Part shown: positions 1 through 11,786 of the stretch, in pieces | Layout of the letters: every line of letters starts with the position of its first letter | Numbering within the stretch: the stretch's first letter is position 1 | Assembly (NCBI RefSeq): GCF_003966565.1 | Contig: NZ_AP018718.1 | Span: 558,001 to 622,000 of the forward strand | Direction of reading: 5' to 3' | DNA from: Sulfuricystis multivorans | Lineage (GTDB): Bacteria; Pseudomonadota; Gammaproteobacteria; Burkholderiales; Rhodocyclaceae | DNA: 64,000 nt | Translations under genes and position numbers: made by a program | Notes under the pieces: model-generated | What the model was told of the DNA's origin: nothing | Seen by the model: the letters and a program-made list of their open reading frames with translations, nothing else | Databases searched by the model: none

Positions 1-343
<343 letters not shown>

Positions 344-360
344 TCAGATCGGAAAACGTC

Positions 361-2682
361 ATGTCTTTTGCCACCTTTTCCTACCGTCATCGCGCGAGGG
401 CTTCCTCTCAAGCGCTCCCGGAACGCATCGCCATGCTGCTTCACGAAGCGCGCTGGTTGCTCCTCGCAACGACCGGTCTTTACTTGGCGTTGATCCTTTT
501 CGGGTATCACAACACCGATCCGGGCTGGTCACAGGCCGCGGATGTCGAGCACATCGCCAACCCCGGGGGGCGTTTCGGTGCTTGGCTGGCTGACTTATTA
601 CTTTATTTGTTTGGCTTGTCAGCCTGGTGGTGGGTGGCGCTGCTGCTCATGCTGGTCGCGATGGGCTATCGCCGAGTGAATCGCTTGTTCGGTCCCGATC
701 GCCGCCCGCTGGCGATTTGCCTGCTTGGCTTCGTTTTCTTCCTCGCGGCCAGTTGCGGATTGGAGGCCTTGCGTTTCTGGAGCTTGCAAGTTGAACTGCC
801 GCTCGCGCCAGGCGGCCTGTTCGGTATCGAGATTGCCCGCTTGACAGCCGTCTATCTCGGCTTTACTGGAGGAACCTTGCTGTTGATGGCGGCGATGGCG
901 GCGAGTTTCAGCTTGGTAACAGGATTGTCCTGGCCGGGATTTTTCGAGAGGCTGGGCGTGCTGCTGGAAGCCGGCTGGGGTGGACTGAACCGACTGTGGG
1001 AGGCATGGCAGGACCGCCGCTATGGTCGCGTCGTCGCCGACAAGCGCGAGGCGAAGGTCGAAAAAGTCTTGAAGAAACTCGAAGAAGCGCCGCCGGTGAA
1101 AATCGAGCCAGTCGCACTCGAGATTCCCTTGGCAAAAAAAGCGGAGGCCAGAATCGAGAAAGAACGACAGACGCCGCTATTCCCGGATTTGCCCGGCGAA
1201 GGGTTACCCCCATTACACCTGCTCGACGAAGCGAATCATGCCAAGGACGAGTTGCCGAGTGCCGAGACGCTCGAATTCACCTCGCGGCTGATCGAAAGGA
1301 AGCTTGCAGACTTCGGCGTTTCTGTGCAGGTGGTTTCCGCTCATCCCGGCCCGGTGGTGACGCGCTACGAGATCGAGCCCGCGACCGGCGTCAAGGGCGC
1401 GACCATCGTCAATCTGGCCAAGGATCTGGCGCGCGCACTCTCGCTGATCAGCATCCGCGTCGTCGAGACCGTGCCGGGCAAGAGCTGCATGGCACTTGAA
1501 CTGCCCAATCCGCGCAGGCAGACCGTGCGACTGTCGGAAATCCTCGGCGCCAAGGTCTATCACGACATGCACTCGCATCTGACGCTGGCGCTTGGCAAGG
1601 ACATCTCGGGCCAGCCGGTGGTCGCCGATCTGGCCAAGATGCCGCATCTGCTGGTGGCCGGCACTACCGGCTCCGGCAAGTCGGTGGGCATCAACGCGAT
1701 GATCCTGTCGCTGCTTTACAAATCCGAGCCCAAAGACGTGCGTCTGATCCTCGTCGACCCGAAGATGCTGGAATTGTCCGTGTATGAAGGCATTCCGCAT
1801 CTTATGGCGCCTGTCGTCACCGATATGAACAAGGCCGCCAACGCACTGCACTGGTGCGTCGGCGAGATGGAGCGGCGCTACAAGCTGATGAGTGCGGTCG
1901 GCGTGCGCAATCTCGCCGGCTTCAATGCCAAGATCAAGGAAGCCGAGAAGGCCGGTACATTCATACCCGATCCTCTCGCTTTGCCAGGCGACCCCGAAAC
2001 CGGCTCACCGCCACTCGAGAGTTTGCCCTACATCGTCGTCGTCATCGATGAGCTTGCCGACTTGATGATGGTGGTCGGCAAGAAGATCGAGGAACTCATC
2101 GCGCGACTGGCGCAAAAGGCGCGCGCTGCCGGCATCCATCTGATCCTGGCGACGCAGCGGCCGAGTGTCGATGTCATCACCGGGCTCATCAAGGCGAATA
2201 TCCCGACACGTATCGCCTTCCAAGTGTCGTCGAAGATCGATTCGCGCACCATCCTCGACCAGATGGGCGCCGAGGCACTCCTGGGGCAGGGTGACATGCT
2301 GTACCTGGCGCCCGGCACCGGTCTGCCGGTGCGCGTGCATGGCGCCTTCGTCTCGGACGACGAGGTGCATCGTGTCGTCGAATATCTGCGCAAGATCGGC
2401 AAGCCCGAATTCGCAGCCGACATTCTTTCCGCCCCGGCGGGAGAGGCCGCCGAAGCGGGTGGCGAGGAAGGCGGTGATGTCGAGGCCGACCCGATGTACG
2501 ACCAGGCCGTGGAAGTCGTGCTCAAGACGCGCCGGCCGTCGATCTCGCTGGTGCAGCGGCATTTACGCATCGGCTACAACCGCGCCGCGCGGATGATCGA
2601 GGCGATGGAGCGCGCCGGCCTCGTCTCGCCGATGAATGCCGCGGGGCAGCGCGAGGTACTGGCGCCGGAAACGCAGGATTGA
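361..2682 (+). CDS. ftsK: DNA translocase FtsK
   Basis: FtsK is a septum-anchored hexameric motor that pumps chromosome termini through the closing septum and activates XerCD recombination at dif. About four hydrophobic segments occupy residues 30-190. A short charged linker follows, then the motor with Walker A GTTGSGKS near residue 434, Walker [12 protein letters not shown] near 558 and [15 protein letters not shown] downstream. A winged-helix gamma domain ([19 protein letters not shown]) ends the protein. At 773 residues it is a short-linker FtsK. I chose the ATG at 361; an in-frame ATG at 301 would add 20 non-membrane residues. The stop codon overlaps an inverted-repeat element, and lolA, rarA and serS follow in the usual order. 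Confidence 0.95.
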   Translation: MSFATFSYRHRARASSQALPERIAMLLHEARWLLLATTGLYLALILFGYHNTDPGWSQAADVEHIANPGGRFGAWLADLLLYLFGLSAWWWVALLLMLVAMGYRRVNRLFGPDRRPLAICLLGFVFFLAASCGLEALRFWSLQVELPLAPGGLFGIEIARLTAVYLGFTGGTLLLMAAMAASFSLVTGLSWPGFFERLGVLLEAGWGGLNRLWEAWQDRRYGRVVADKREAKVEKVLKKLEEAPPVKIEPVALEIPLAKKAEARIEKERQTPLFPDLPGEGLPPLHLLDEANHAKDELPSAETLEFTSRLIERKLADFGVSVQVVSAHPGPVVTRYEIEPATGVKGATIVNLAKDLARALSLISIRVVETVPGKSCMALELPNPRRQTVRLSEILGAKVYHDMHSHLTLALGKDISGQPVVADLAKMPHLLVAGTTGSGKSVGINAMILSLLYKSEPKDVRLILVDPKMLELSVYEGIPHLMAPVVTDMNKAANALHWCVGEMERRYKLMSAVGVRNLAGFNAKIKEAEKAGTFIPDPLALPGDPETGSPPLESLPYIVVVIDELADLMMVVGKKIEELIARLAQKARAAGIHLILATQRPSVDVITGLIKANIPTRIAFQVSSKIDSRTILDQMGAEALLGQGDMLYLAPGTGLPVRVHGAFVSDDEVHRVVEYLRKIGKPEFAADILSAPAGEAAEAGGEEGGDVEADPMYDQAVEVVLKTRRPSISLVQRHLRIGYNRAARMIEAMERAGLVSPMNAAGQREVLAPETQD

Positions 2683-2804
2683 ACCCAGATTGTCCATTAG
2701 GGCGCGAAGGGCTCGCCCGCAGACCGAAAACCGCCGCGTAGGGCAAAAATGATCGTATCGAATGCTCATGGCGCATCAGCCCGGTCTAATGGATAATCTG
2801 GGTT
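2682..2804 (+). repeat. Inverted-repeat-bounded intergenic element, copy 1
   Basis: This 123-bp element is bounded by 19-bp arms (2682-2700 and 2786-2804) that are complementary at 18 of 19 positions; the left arm reads aacccagattgtccattag. The left arm begins on the last base of the ftsK stop codon. The interior includes cgtatcgaatgctcatggcg, which recurs exactly in the copy at 17322-17491. The element lies between ftsK and lolA, where its hairpin could act as a terminator or transcript processing site. The structure resembles a small non-autonomous element (MITE), but no transposase is visible. Confidence 0.7.
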
Positions 2805-2854
2805 GAAAGTCGGCGAGGCAGAGACGGCTCCCGCGAATGGGCGATAATGCGCGC

Positions 2855-3460
2855 ATGCGCACATTCGTCCTGCTTTGCGGCCTGATCTTCTCCGGCGCGG
2901 TCGCCGCCGGTGGCCTCGATCAGCTGCGGACCTTCTGGGCCAATACCCACGCGGCACAAGGGACGTTTGCCCAGAGCGTCGTCGCCAGGTCCGGCCGCAA
3001 GCCGCAGAACTCCGTCGGCAGCTTCGTGCTGGCACGTCCCGGCAGGCTGCGCTGGAGTTACGAGAAGCCCTACAAGCTGCTGCTGGTCTCCGACGGCGAA
3101 AAGCTGTGGACCTATGACGCCGACCTCAACCAAGTGACCGTCGGCAAGATCGATCAAGCGCTGGGTGCTACCCCCGCTGCGCTCTTGACCGGCGAGGCGC
3201 TCGATCGGCATTTCACGCTTACCGAGACCGGCACGGCCGACGGACTGGAGATCGTCGATGCCGTGCCGAAATCGGCCGATAGCAGCTTCGCGCGCGTGCG
3301 CATCGGGCTTTCCGGCAACCTGCCACGCTTGATGGAAGTGCAGGACAACTTTGGCCAGACGACGACGCTGCTGTTTACCGAGTTTCAGCCGAACCCGATG
3401 CTACCGAAGGATGTCTTTCGCTTCGTTCCGCCCAAAGGGGCGGATGTCATCGGCCAATGA
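2855..3460 (+). CDS. lolA: Outer-membrane lipoprotein carrier protein LolA
   Basis: LolA is the periplasmic chaperone that takes lipoproteins from the LolCDE complex to LolB at the outer membrane. The chosen start gives a short Sec signal peptide (MRTFVLLCGLIFSGAVAAG), and an ATG six codons upstream would only lengthen the n-region. The mature part carries typical LolA features: GTFAQSV near the N-terminus, PGRLRWSYEKPYKLLLVSDG, a YDADLNQVTV strand and the C-terminal PLP-like PNPMLPKDVFRF. The length, about 200 residues, is normal. It overlaps rarA by four bases, so the two are probably translationally coupled. Confidence 0.92.
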   Translation: MRTFVLLCGLIFSGAVAAGGLDQLRTFWANTHAAQGTFAQSVVARSGRKPQNSVGSFVLARPGRLRWSYEKPYKLLLVSDGEKLWTYDADLNQVTVGKIDQALGATPAALLTGEALDRHFTLTETGTADGLEIVDAVPKSADSSFARVRIGLSGNLPRLMEVQDNFGQTTTLLFTEFQPNPMLPKDVFRFVPPKGADVIGQ

Positions 3461-4779
3461 ACGAATTGTTCGAGGCAAAACCCCTTGCCCCTCTGGCCGA
3501 GGCCATGCGGCCGAAAACCCTCGACGAGGTGATCGGCCAGCAGCATCTGCTCGGGCCGGGCAAGCCGCTTAAGCTGGCGTTCGAATCGAAGACGCCGCAT
3601 TCGATGATCCTCTGGGGCCCGCCGGGGGTGGGCAAGACCACGCTGGCGCGGTTGATGGCCGATGCCTTCGATGCCGAATTCATCGCGATCTCCGCGGTGT
3701 TCTCCGGCGTCAGGGACATCCGCGCCGCGGTCGATCAGGCGCAGCTGACGCTGGCGCAGACGGGCCGGCGCACGCTGTTGTTCGTCGATGAGGTGCATCG
3801 CTTCAACAAGGCCCAGCAGGACGCATTTCTGCCCTACGTCGAGCAGGGGCTGCTGACCTTCATCGGTGCGACCACGGAGAACCCATCGTTCGAGGTCAAT
3901 TCGGCGCTGCTCTCGCGCGCCACGGTGTATGTGTTGAAACCCCTCTCGAGCGATGAACTGCGCCAGCTCTGCGAGCGTGCGCGATCGCGCGTCTTTCCCG
4001 AGCTCGAGTTCGCACCGGAGGCGATCGAGCGCATCATCGGTTATGCCGATGGTGATGCGCGGCGGCTCCTCAACGTGCTGGAAACCCTACACACCGCCGC
4101 GCAGGCGAGCGGGTGCCGTCTCATCAGCGCCGAGTTTCTGGAGCAAACGCTCGCTTCCGATCTGCGCCGCTTCGACAAAGGTGGCGATGCGTTCTATGAC
4201 CAGATCTCGGCGCTGCACAAATCGGTGCGCGGCTCGAGCCCTGATGCCGCGCTCTATTGGTTCTGCCGCATGCTCGATGGCGGCGCCGATCCGCTCTACC
4301 TCGCGCGCCGCATCATCCGCATGGCATCGGAAGACATTGGCCTGGCCGACCCGCGTGCGCTCTCGATCGCGCTCGAGGCGACACAGGCCTATGAGCGGCT
4401 CGGTTCGCCCGAAGGTGAACTCGCTCTCGCCAATGCGGTGATTTACATGGCGGTGGCGCCGAAGTCGAACGCCGGCTATGTCGCCTATGGTGCGGCGCGG
4501 AAGTTCGTCGCCAAGGATCAGAGCCGGCCGGTGCCGGAACACCTGCGCAACGCACCGACGAAGCTGATGAGGGAACTCGGTTTCGGCCGCGCATACCGTT
4601 ATGCGCACGACGAGCCGGAAGCCTATGCGGCCGGTGAGAATTATTTCCCCGCAGGCATGCCGAAGGTCGAGTGGTACAAGCCGACGCCGCGGGGACTGGA
4701 ACAGAAGATCGGCGAGAAGCTCAGGCATCTTGCCGCGCTCGATGCGGCCTGGCGCAAGAAACACCGCAACGACGGCTAG
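3457..4779 (+). CDS. rarA: Replication-associated recombination protein A (MgsA/WRNIP1 family AAA ATPase)
   Basis: RarA is a clamp-loader-like AAA+ ATPase that acts at stalled replication forks and single-stranded DNA-duplex junctions. Walker A GPPGVGKTT lies near residue 53 and Walker B LLFVDEVHRFNKAQQDAFLP near 106. The sensor-1 region GATTENPSFEVNSALLSR and the RarA C-terminal tetramerisation region (ALYWFCRMLDGGADPLYLAR, SNAGYVAYGAA) are also present. The length of 440 residues is normal. The start overlaps the lolA stop, and serS follows after 36 bp, matching the conserved ftsK-lolA-rarA-serS order. Confidence 0.95.
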   Translation: MNELFEAKPLAPLAEAMRPKTLDEVIGQQHLLGPGKPLKLAFESKTPHSMILWGPPGVGKTTLARLMADAFDAEFIAISAVFSGVRDIRAAVDQAQLTLAQTGRRTLLFVDEVHRFNKAQQDAFLPYVEQGLLTFIGATTENPSFEVNSALLSRATVYVLKPLSSDELRQLCERARSRVFPELEFAPEAIERIIGYADGDARRLLNVLETLHTAAQASGCRLISAEFLEQTLASDLRRFDKGGDAFYDQISALHKSVRGSSPDAALYWFCRMLDGGADPLYLARRIIRMASEDIGLADPRALSIALEATQAYERLGSPEGELALANAVIYMAVAPKSNAGYVAYGAARKFVAKDQSRPVPEHLRNAPTKLMRELGFGRAYRYAHDEPEAYAAGENYFPAGMPKVEWYKPTPRGLEQKIGEKLRHLAALDAAWRKKHRNDG

Positions 4780-4800
4780 AATGCGTGCCATCCACGTTGA

Positions 4801-7510
<2,710 letters not shown>

Positions 7511-7557
7511 GAAATGGCTGTCCCTTGCCGGGATGAAAGGTATAATGAAAAAATTAT

Positions 7558-7650
7558 GGAGAGGTACCGAAGTGGTCATAACGGCGCCGACTCGAAATCG
7601 GATGGTCAGGGAAACCTGGCACAAGGGTTCGAATCCCTTCCTCTCCGCCA
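7558..7650 (+). tRNA. tRNA-Ser(CGA)
   Basis: The acceptor stem pairs GGAGAGG (7558-7564) with CCTCTCC (7640-7646), followed by G and an encoded CCA at 7648-7650. The anticodon loop CTCGAAA places the anticodon CGA at 7593-7595, which reads UCG serine codons. The T arm GGTTCGAATCC and a long variable arm (tggtcagggaaacctgg region) identify a class II serine tRNA of 93 nt. No convincing own terminator is visible downstream. Confidence 0.95.
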
Positions 7651-7815
7651 CTCCCTGCATTATATTTCCCATTCATAAGCCAGCCTGATGCTGGATCAAG
7701 TAATTCTTTATTCGATTCTCGGAATTTCATGCATACAATCCCGACTAAAGAAGTCAGGTAAGAGACTAAGAGACTGAAACCGAACCCCCCCAACCCTTAC
7801 AGAGAGGAAGTCAAA

Positions 7816-8145
7816 ATGATCAATGTCAATGGCAAGGAAATCGAGACCGATGCCGAAGGCTATCTGGCCGATTTGTCCGATTGGAGCGAGGAAGTCGCCG
7901 AGTTCCTCGCCGCGCAGGACGATCTGAAGCTCGATGAGAAGTGCTGGCAGGTCATCAACTGGATTCGCAACTACTATGCAGAGAATGGCACTGCGCCCAA
8001 TCTGCGCGTGATGACCAAGCTGATTGGCGAGGATCTGGGCGAAGAATTTTCCGACAAGAAGTTCCTCTTCGACCTGTTCCCCTATGGCCCGGCCAAGCAG
8101 GCCGCGCGTTATGCCGGCATGCCGAAGCCTACCGGCTGCGTTTGA
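7816..8145 (+). CDS. tusE: TusE/DsrC family sulfur-relay protein
   Basis: This small cytoplasmic protein of the DsrC/TusE family carries sulfur on a C-terminal cysteine. In TusE the sulfur is relayed from TusBCD to MnmA for 2-thiouridine in tRNA. The end reads [10 protein letters not shown], with the conserved penultimate Cys. At the position where true DsrC has its second cysteine, 11 residues earlier, this protein has Ala ([10 protein letters not shown]), which favours TusE over DsrC of dissimilatory sulfur metabolism. A good ribosome site (gagaggaag) precedes the ATG. No tusBCD or dsrAB genes are nearby. The 3' end overlaps the convergent ygiQ gene by 17 bp. Confidence 0.88.
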   Translation: MINVNGKEIETDAEGYLADLSDWSEEVAEFLAAQDDLKLDEKCWQVINWIRNYYAENGTAPNLRVMTKLIGEDLGEEFSDKKFLFDLFPYGPAKQAARYAGMPKPTGCV

Positions 8146-10348
8146 TCTTTGCCGCGCCGTGCCGTCCCGCCAGCGCCGACTTTCCGATGTGAGTCGGCGC
8201 CCGGCGGGACGTCCCATTTTCCGCCAGCGCCGACTTTCCGATGTGAGTCGGCGCCCGGCGGGACGTCTCATTTTCCGCCAGCGCCGACTTTCCGATGTGA
8301 GTCGGCGCCCGGCGGGACGTCCCATTTTCCGCCAGCGCCGACTTTCCGATGTGAATCGGCGCCCGGCGGGACGTCTCATTTTCCGCCAGCGCCGACTTTT
8401 CGCGGTGGGCCGGCGGCCGGCGGAGTAATGGTGATTCGCCCGGCTGCCAGGCCGGGACGAGATGCCTTTTGCCATTACCGATCAGATCGGCGCGCCCCAT
8501 GCGTTTCAAGGCTTCGCGTAACAGCGGCCAGTTCTTTGGATCGTGATAGCGTAAGAACGCCTTGTGGAGCCGGCGTTGTTTGAGGCCCCGTGCGACGGCG
8601 ACTTTCTCGCTTGCCGGGTCACGCTTGAGCGGGTTGTTTTCCGTGTGCCACATCGCCGTGGCGAGTGCCAGGGGTGTCGGCAGGAAGGTTTGTACCTGAT
8701 CGAGGCGGAAATCATTGCGCTTCAACCATAGCGCGAGTTCGAGCATATCCTCATCGGTCGTGCCAGGGTGAGCGGCGATGAAGTAGGGGATCAGGTATTG
8801 CTCCTTGCCGGCGGCTTTCGACGCCTGCTCGAATAGGCGCTTGAATTTGTCGTAGGCGCCCATTCCCGGCTTCATCATCTTCGAGAGCGGCCCTTCCTCG
8901 GTGTGCTCCGGCGCGATCTTGAGATAACCGCCGACGTGATGGGTGACCAGTTCCTTCACGTATTCGGGCGAGCGCACCGCGAGGTCGTAACGCAGTCCTG
9001 AACCGATCAGCACTTTTTTTATGCCCGGCACCTGTCGCGCCTTGCGGTAGAGGTGGATCAAGGGGGCATGATCGGTATCGAGGTTCGGGCAGATGTCAGG
9101 ATAGACACAGGAGAGCCGCCGGCAAGCCGCTTCGATCGCCTTGTCCTTGCAGGCCATGCGGTACATGTTGGCGGTTGGCCCGCCCAGGTCGGAAATGATG
9201 CCGGTAAATCCTGGCGTCTTGTCGCGGATCTCCTCGATCTCGCGCAGGATCGATGCTTCCGAGCGGTTCTGGATGATGCGGCCCTCGTGTTCGGTGATCG
9301 AGCAAAAGGTGCAGCCGCCGAAACAGCCGCGCATGATGTTGATCGAGAAACGGATCATCTCCCAGGCGGGTATCCTGGCGTCGCCGTATGCGGGGTGCGG
9401 CGCGCGGGCATAGGGCAGGCCGTAGATGTAGTCCATCTCGGCGGTGGAGAGTGGAATCGGTGGCGGATTGAGCCACAGGTCCCGGTTGCCGTGTCTTTGC
9501 ACCAAAGCCCGAGCGTTGCCAGGATTCGATTCGAGGTGAAAGAGCCGCGAAGCTCTGGCATAGGCGAGTTTGTCGCTCTTCACCGTTTCGTAGTCGGGCA
9601 GGCGCAGGTAGCTGAGATTGCGATCGTCATGAGCGCGGCGCGTGCCGACCTCGCGCCATTCGGGGCTGGGCGTCCAGCCGGCAGGCACCAAGAAAGCAGA
9701 GCCGCGCAGGTCGCGGATGTCCTGAATGGGCGTGCCCTTGGCTAGCCGATGCGCGAGCTCCACCAGCGCCCGTTCGGCATTGCCGTAGAGCAACAGATCA
9801 GCCTTGCTGTCCGCGAGCACGGAGCGCTTGACGGTCTCTGACCAGTAGTCGAAGTGGGCGATGCGCCGCAAGCTGGCCTCGATGCCACCGATCACGATCG
9901 GCACCTCCTTGAACGCTTCGCGCGCCCGCTGGGCATAGACGGTGACGGCGTAATCCGGTCGCTTACCAGGTTCGGCATGCGGCGTATAGGCATCATCGGA
10001 GCGGATCTTGCGGTCGGCGGTGTAGCGATTGACCATCGAATCCATGTTGCCGGCGGTGATGCCAAAGAACAGGTTGGGGCGGCCCAAACGCCGAAAATCC
10101 TCCGCCGAGCGCCAGTCGGGTTGCGCAATGATGCCGACGCGAAAGCCCTGCGCTTCCAGCAGCCGCCCGACCAGCGCCATGCCGAAGCTCGGATGGTCGA
10201 TGTAAGCGTCGCCAGTGACGATGATCACGTCGCAGGAATCCCAGCCGAGCGTTTCCATCTCGGCGCGCGTCATCGGCAGGAAGGGGGCGATGCCGAAGCG
10301 TTTCGCCCAATAGGGACGGTAGGCCGTCAGAGCCTTAGTGGTTTTCAT
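8129..10348 (-). CDS. ygiQ: YgiQ family radical SAM protein with repeat-derived C-terminal tail
   Basis: YgiQ proteins are radical SAM enzymes (UPF0313) of unresolved function. A B12-binding-like N-terminal region carries [20 protein letters not shown] and [19 protein letters not shown]. The radical SAM cluster motif is [11 protein letters not shown] near residue 338, followed by the family signature [33 protein letters not shown] and [16 protein letters not shown] are further family motifs. Residues from about 640 to 739 are not family-like: they are translated tandem copies of the 54-bp palindromic repeat, giving an 18-residue period with KSALAEN(E/G)TSRRAP. The original C-terminus was therefore probably extended by repeat insertion. 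The gene ends convergently over tusE. Confidence 0.92.
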   Translation of the reverse strand: MKTTKALTAYRPYWAKRFGIAPFLPMTRAEMETLGWDSCDVIIVTGDAYIDHPSFGMALVGRLLEAQGFRVGIIAQPDWRSAEDFRRLGRPNLFFGITAGNMDSMVNRYTADRKIRSDDAYTPHAEPGKRPDYAVTVYAQRAREAFKEVPIVIGGIEASLRRIAHFDYWSETVKRSVLADSKADLLLYGNAERALVELAHRLAKGTPIQDIRDLRGSAFLVPAGWTPSPEWREVGTRRAHDDRNLSYLRLPDYETVKSDKLAYARASRLFHLESNPGNARALVQRHGNRDLWLNPPPIPLSTAEMDYIYGLPYARAPHPAYGDARIPAWEMIRFSINIMRGCFGGCTFCSITEHEGRIIQNRSEASILREIEEIRDKTPGFTGIISDLGGPTANMYRMACKDKAIEAACRRLSCVYPDICPNLDTDHAPLIHLYRKARQVPGIKKVLIGSGLRYDLAVRSPEYVKELVTHHVGGYLKIAPEHTEEGPLSKMMKPGMGAYDKFKRLFEQASKAAGKEQYLIPYFIAAHPGTTDEDMLELALWLKRNDFRLDQVQTFLPTPLALATAMWHTENNPLKRDPASEKVAVARGLKQRRLHKAFLRYHDPKNWPLLREALKRMGRADLIGNGKRHLVPAWQPGESPLLRRPPAHREKSALAENETSRRAPIHIGKSALAENGTSRRAPTHIGKSALAENETSRRAPTHIGKSALAENGTSRRAPTHIGKSALAGRHGAAKIKRSR
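8167..8436 (+). repeat. Tandem array of five 54-bp palindromic repeats
   Basis: Units begin at 8167, 8221, 8275, 8329 and 8383 with an exact 54-bp period; the fifth decays after about 20 bases. Each full unit contains two arms, ccgccagcgccgact and agtcggcgcccggcggg, separated by about 10 bases. A unit can therefore fold into a long GC-rich hairpin with a small bulge. Units differ at only a few positions, so the amplification looks recent. The array lies inside the 3' end of ygiQ on the minus strand, where it is open in frame. The same unit recurs at 22732, 32698 and 45477. Confidence 0.9.
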
Positions 10349-10373
10349 TGCATTGCAGGAGTCTATCGCCGAA

Positions 10374-10946
10374 TCAAAGCCTGATCCGGCTCTGGCTGGA
10401 GACGTGCTGGGCCAGAAAATCCATCTGGTCGGCGAGGATGTTGCGGTTCGAGAGGATCAGCCACTCGGCTTTGTTCGGCACATAGGGGGCGTAGAGCAGC
10501 TGCATGCCAGCCTGTTCCGGCGTACGGCCGCTTTTGCGCTGGTTGCAGGAACGGCAGGCGGTGACGACGTTCATCCAGGTGTCGCGCCCTCCCTGGGAAA
10601 CCGGGACGATGTGGTCGCGCGTGAGTTTCGTGCTGGGAAGAGAGTTGCCGCAGTAAGCGCAGATGTGGCGGTCGCGATGGAACAGCTCGCGATTGTCGAG
10701 CGGTGGCACCTGTTGGAACTGGCGCCCCGAGAGCGCCCGCCCCTTGATCGCGATGATGCTGCTGAAGCGGATTTCCGAACGTTTGCCGGTAAGCCGGTTG
10801 AAGCCGCCGCGAATCACGAAGCTGTGCTCGCCGATCGCCCAGGCCACCAGATTCTTCGCGTAATAAAAGCACGCATGCTGCCATGTCACCCAGCGATGGG
10901 GGACGCCATAGGGGTCCAGCGTGAGGATCAGCGGATAGGCGCTCAT
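10374..10946 (-). CDS. HNH endonuclease
   Basis: This 190-residue protein has a C-terminal HNH nuclease domain. The zinc-binding cysteines lie in RHICAYCGN and CRSCNQRK, and the catalytic part is [20 protein letters not shown]. The N-terminal 90 residues form the extension usual for this bacterial HNH group. Stand-alone proteins of this type are widespread and their physiological substrate is generally unknown. It lies between ygiQ and a Nudix gene on the same strand with 212 bp before it, so it may have its own promoter. No restriction methyltransferase, toxin partner or phage genes are next to it. Confidence 0.85.
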   Translation of the reverse strand: MSAYPLILTLDPYGVPHRWVTWQHACFYYAKNLVAWAIGEHSFVIRGGFNRLTGKRSEIRFSSIIAIKGRALSGRQFQQVPPLDNRELFHRDRHICAYCGNSLPSTKLTRDHIVPVSQGGRDTWMNVVTACRSCNQRKSGRTPEQAGMQLLYAPYVPNKAEWLILSNRNILADQMDFLAQHVSSQSRIRL

Positions 10947-11158
10947 GAACTTACGATGTTGCCGCGATACCTTTCAGACCATTGTGACAGGCTCAAGTTT
11001 ATTCCAGTCGGCGGAAAAGGCTGACAAAAGCGTCCTGCTGCCAAGACAGGCGCTGCTGCTGTCGCAGGCGAGCGAGGCGCGGCGGGTGCGCCAGAACCCG
11101 CAGGCCGCGCGCCGCGCCTTGCCATCCGGCTGCTCGCGACGGCCTTTTCACGCTTCCT

Positions 11159-11698
11159 TTACGCGATCGATTCGACGTGCAGGCCGAAGCTGCCCTGGCG
11201 ACGGTCGGCGAAAAAATGCCGCAGCGTCATCGCGATGGTGCGGAAGGCGACGTCGTCCCACGGCACCTGGGCTTCCTCGAACAGCGCGACTTCAAGGGTT
11301 TCACTACCGGGGGCGAAGTCGAGGTCGATGAGGCGGGCGCGGAAGATTGCATGCACCTGGCTGATGTGCGGCACCGAGATCATCGTATAAAGAGGCCCGA
11401 GCTCGACGTGCGCACAGGCTTCCTCGCGGGTTTCGCGTAGGGCCGCGGCGGCGAGCGTTTCCTCGTTCTCCATGAAGCCGGCCGGGAGGGTCCAATAGCC
11501 GTGACGCGGTTCGATCGCGCGCCGACATAGCAGGATGCGATCTTCCCAGACGGGCAGGGTGCCGACCACGAGACGTGGGTTGCGGTAGTGAATCGCGCCG
11601 CAGTTCGTGCAGACATGGCGCGGCAGGGAATCGCCGGGCGGAATGCGCACGCTGGTCGGCGCGCCGCAGGTGCAGCAGTAATTGATGGCTGGCTCCAT
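11159..11698 (-). CDS. Nudix hydrolase with N-terminal zinc ribbon
   Basis: This hydrolase acts on nucleoside-diphosphate-linked compounds. The N-terminal CCTCGAP and CTNCGAIHYRNPR cysteines form a zinc ribbon like that of NudC-type NADH pyrophosphatases. The Nudix box reads GFMENEETLAAAALRETREEA near residues 74-94, with the catalytic REEA. It is much shorter (179 residues) than NudC, so the substrate is uncertain and could be ADP-ribose-like or another dinucleotide. The 212 bp between this stop and the HNH start hold no coding sequence I can support. Confidence 0.85.
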   Translation of the reverse strand: MEPAINYCCTCGAPTSVRIPPGDSLPRHVCTNCGAIHYRNPRLVVGTLPVWEDRILLCRRAIEPRHGYWTLPAGFMENEETLAAAALRETREEACAHVELGPLYTMISVPHISQVHAIFRARLIDLDFAPGSETLEVALFEEAQVPWDDVAFRTIAMTLRHFFADRRQGSFGLHVESIA

Positions 11699-11786
11699 AG
11701 TGGGTGATTTTAGCGTCTGATCGAAGAATAGACCTTTGGCCCAGGTGCTATAAATCTCCGATCGTCATGCTTCATCCATCTTTCGC

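Noticed and set aside
7511-7672. Longer N-terminus of MltF reaching 7672
   Set aside because: This part lies antisense to the tRNA-Ser gene and puts the lipoprotein signal 75 or more residues into the protein; the GTG at 7510 fits better.
7816-8145. DsrC of dissimilatory sulfur metabolism
   Set aside because: The second C-terminal cysteine is Ala, and no dsr genes are present in the window.
8167-8436. CRISPR array at the tandem 54-bp repeats
   Set aside because: Units are contiguous with no unique spacers, are palindromic throughout, and no cas genes are nearby.
8149-8583. Plus-strand frame through the repeat array encoding [18 protein letters not shown] repeats
   Set aside because: Although it resembles the FlhF linker peptide, it has no start context and no conserved domain and overlaps the genuine ygiQ gene; it is a by-product of the repeat being open in several frames.
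10945-11331. Open frame on the plus strand between the HNH and Nudix genes, preceded by tcaagtttattccagtcggcgg, a sigma-28-like string
   Set aside because: The -35/-10 spacing is wrong for sigma-28, the frame runs antisense into the Nudix gene, and its composition (Arg/Ser/Ala-rich) is that of a high-GC shadow frame.
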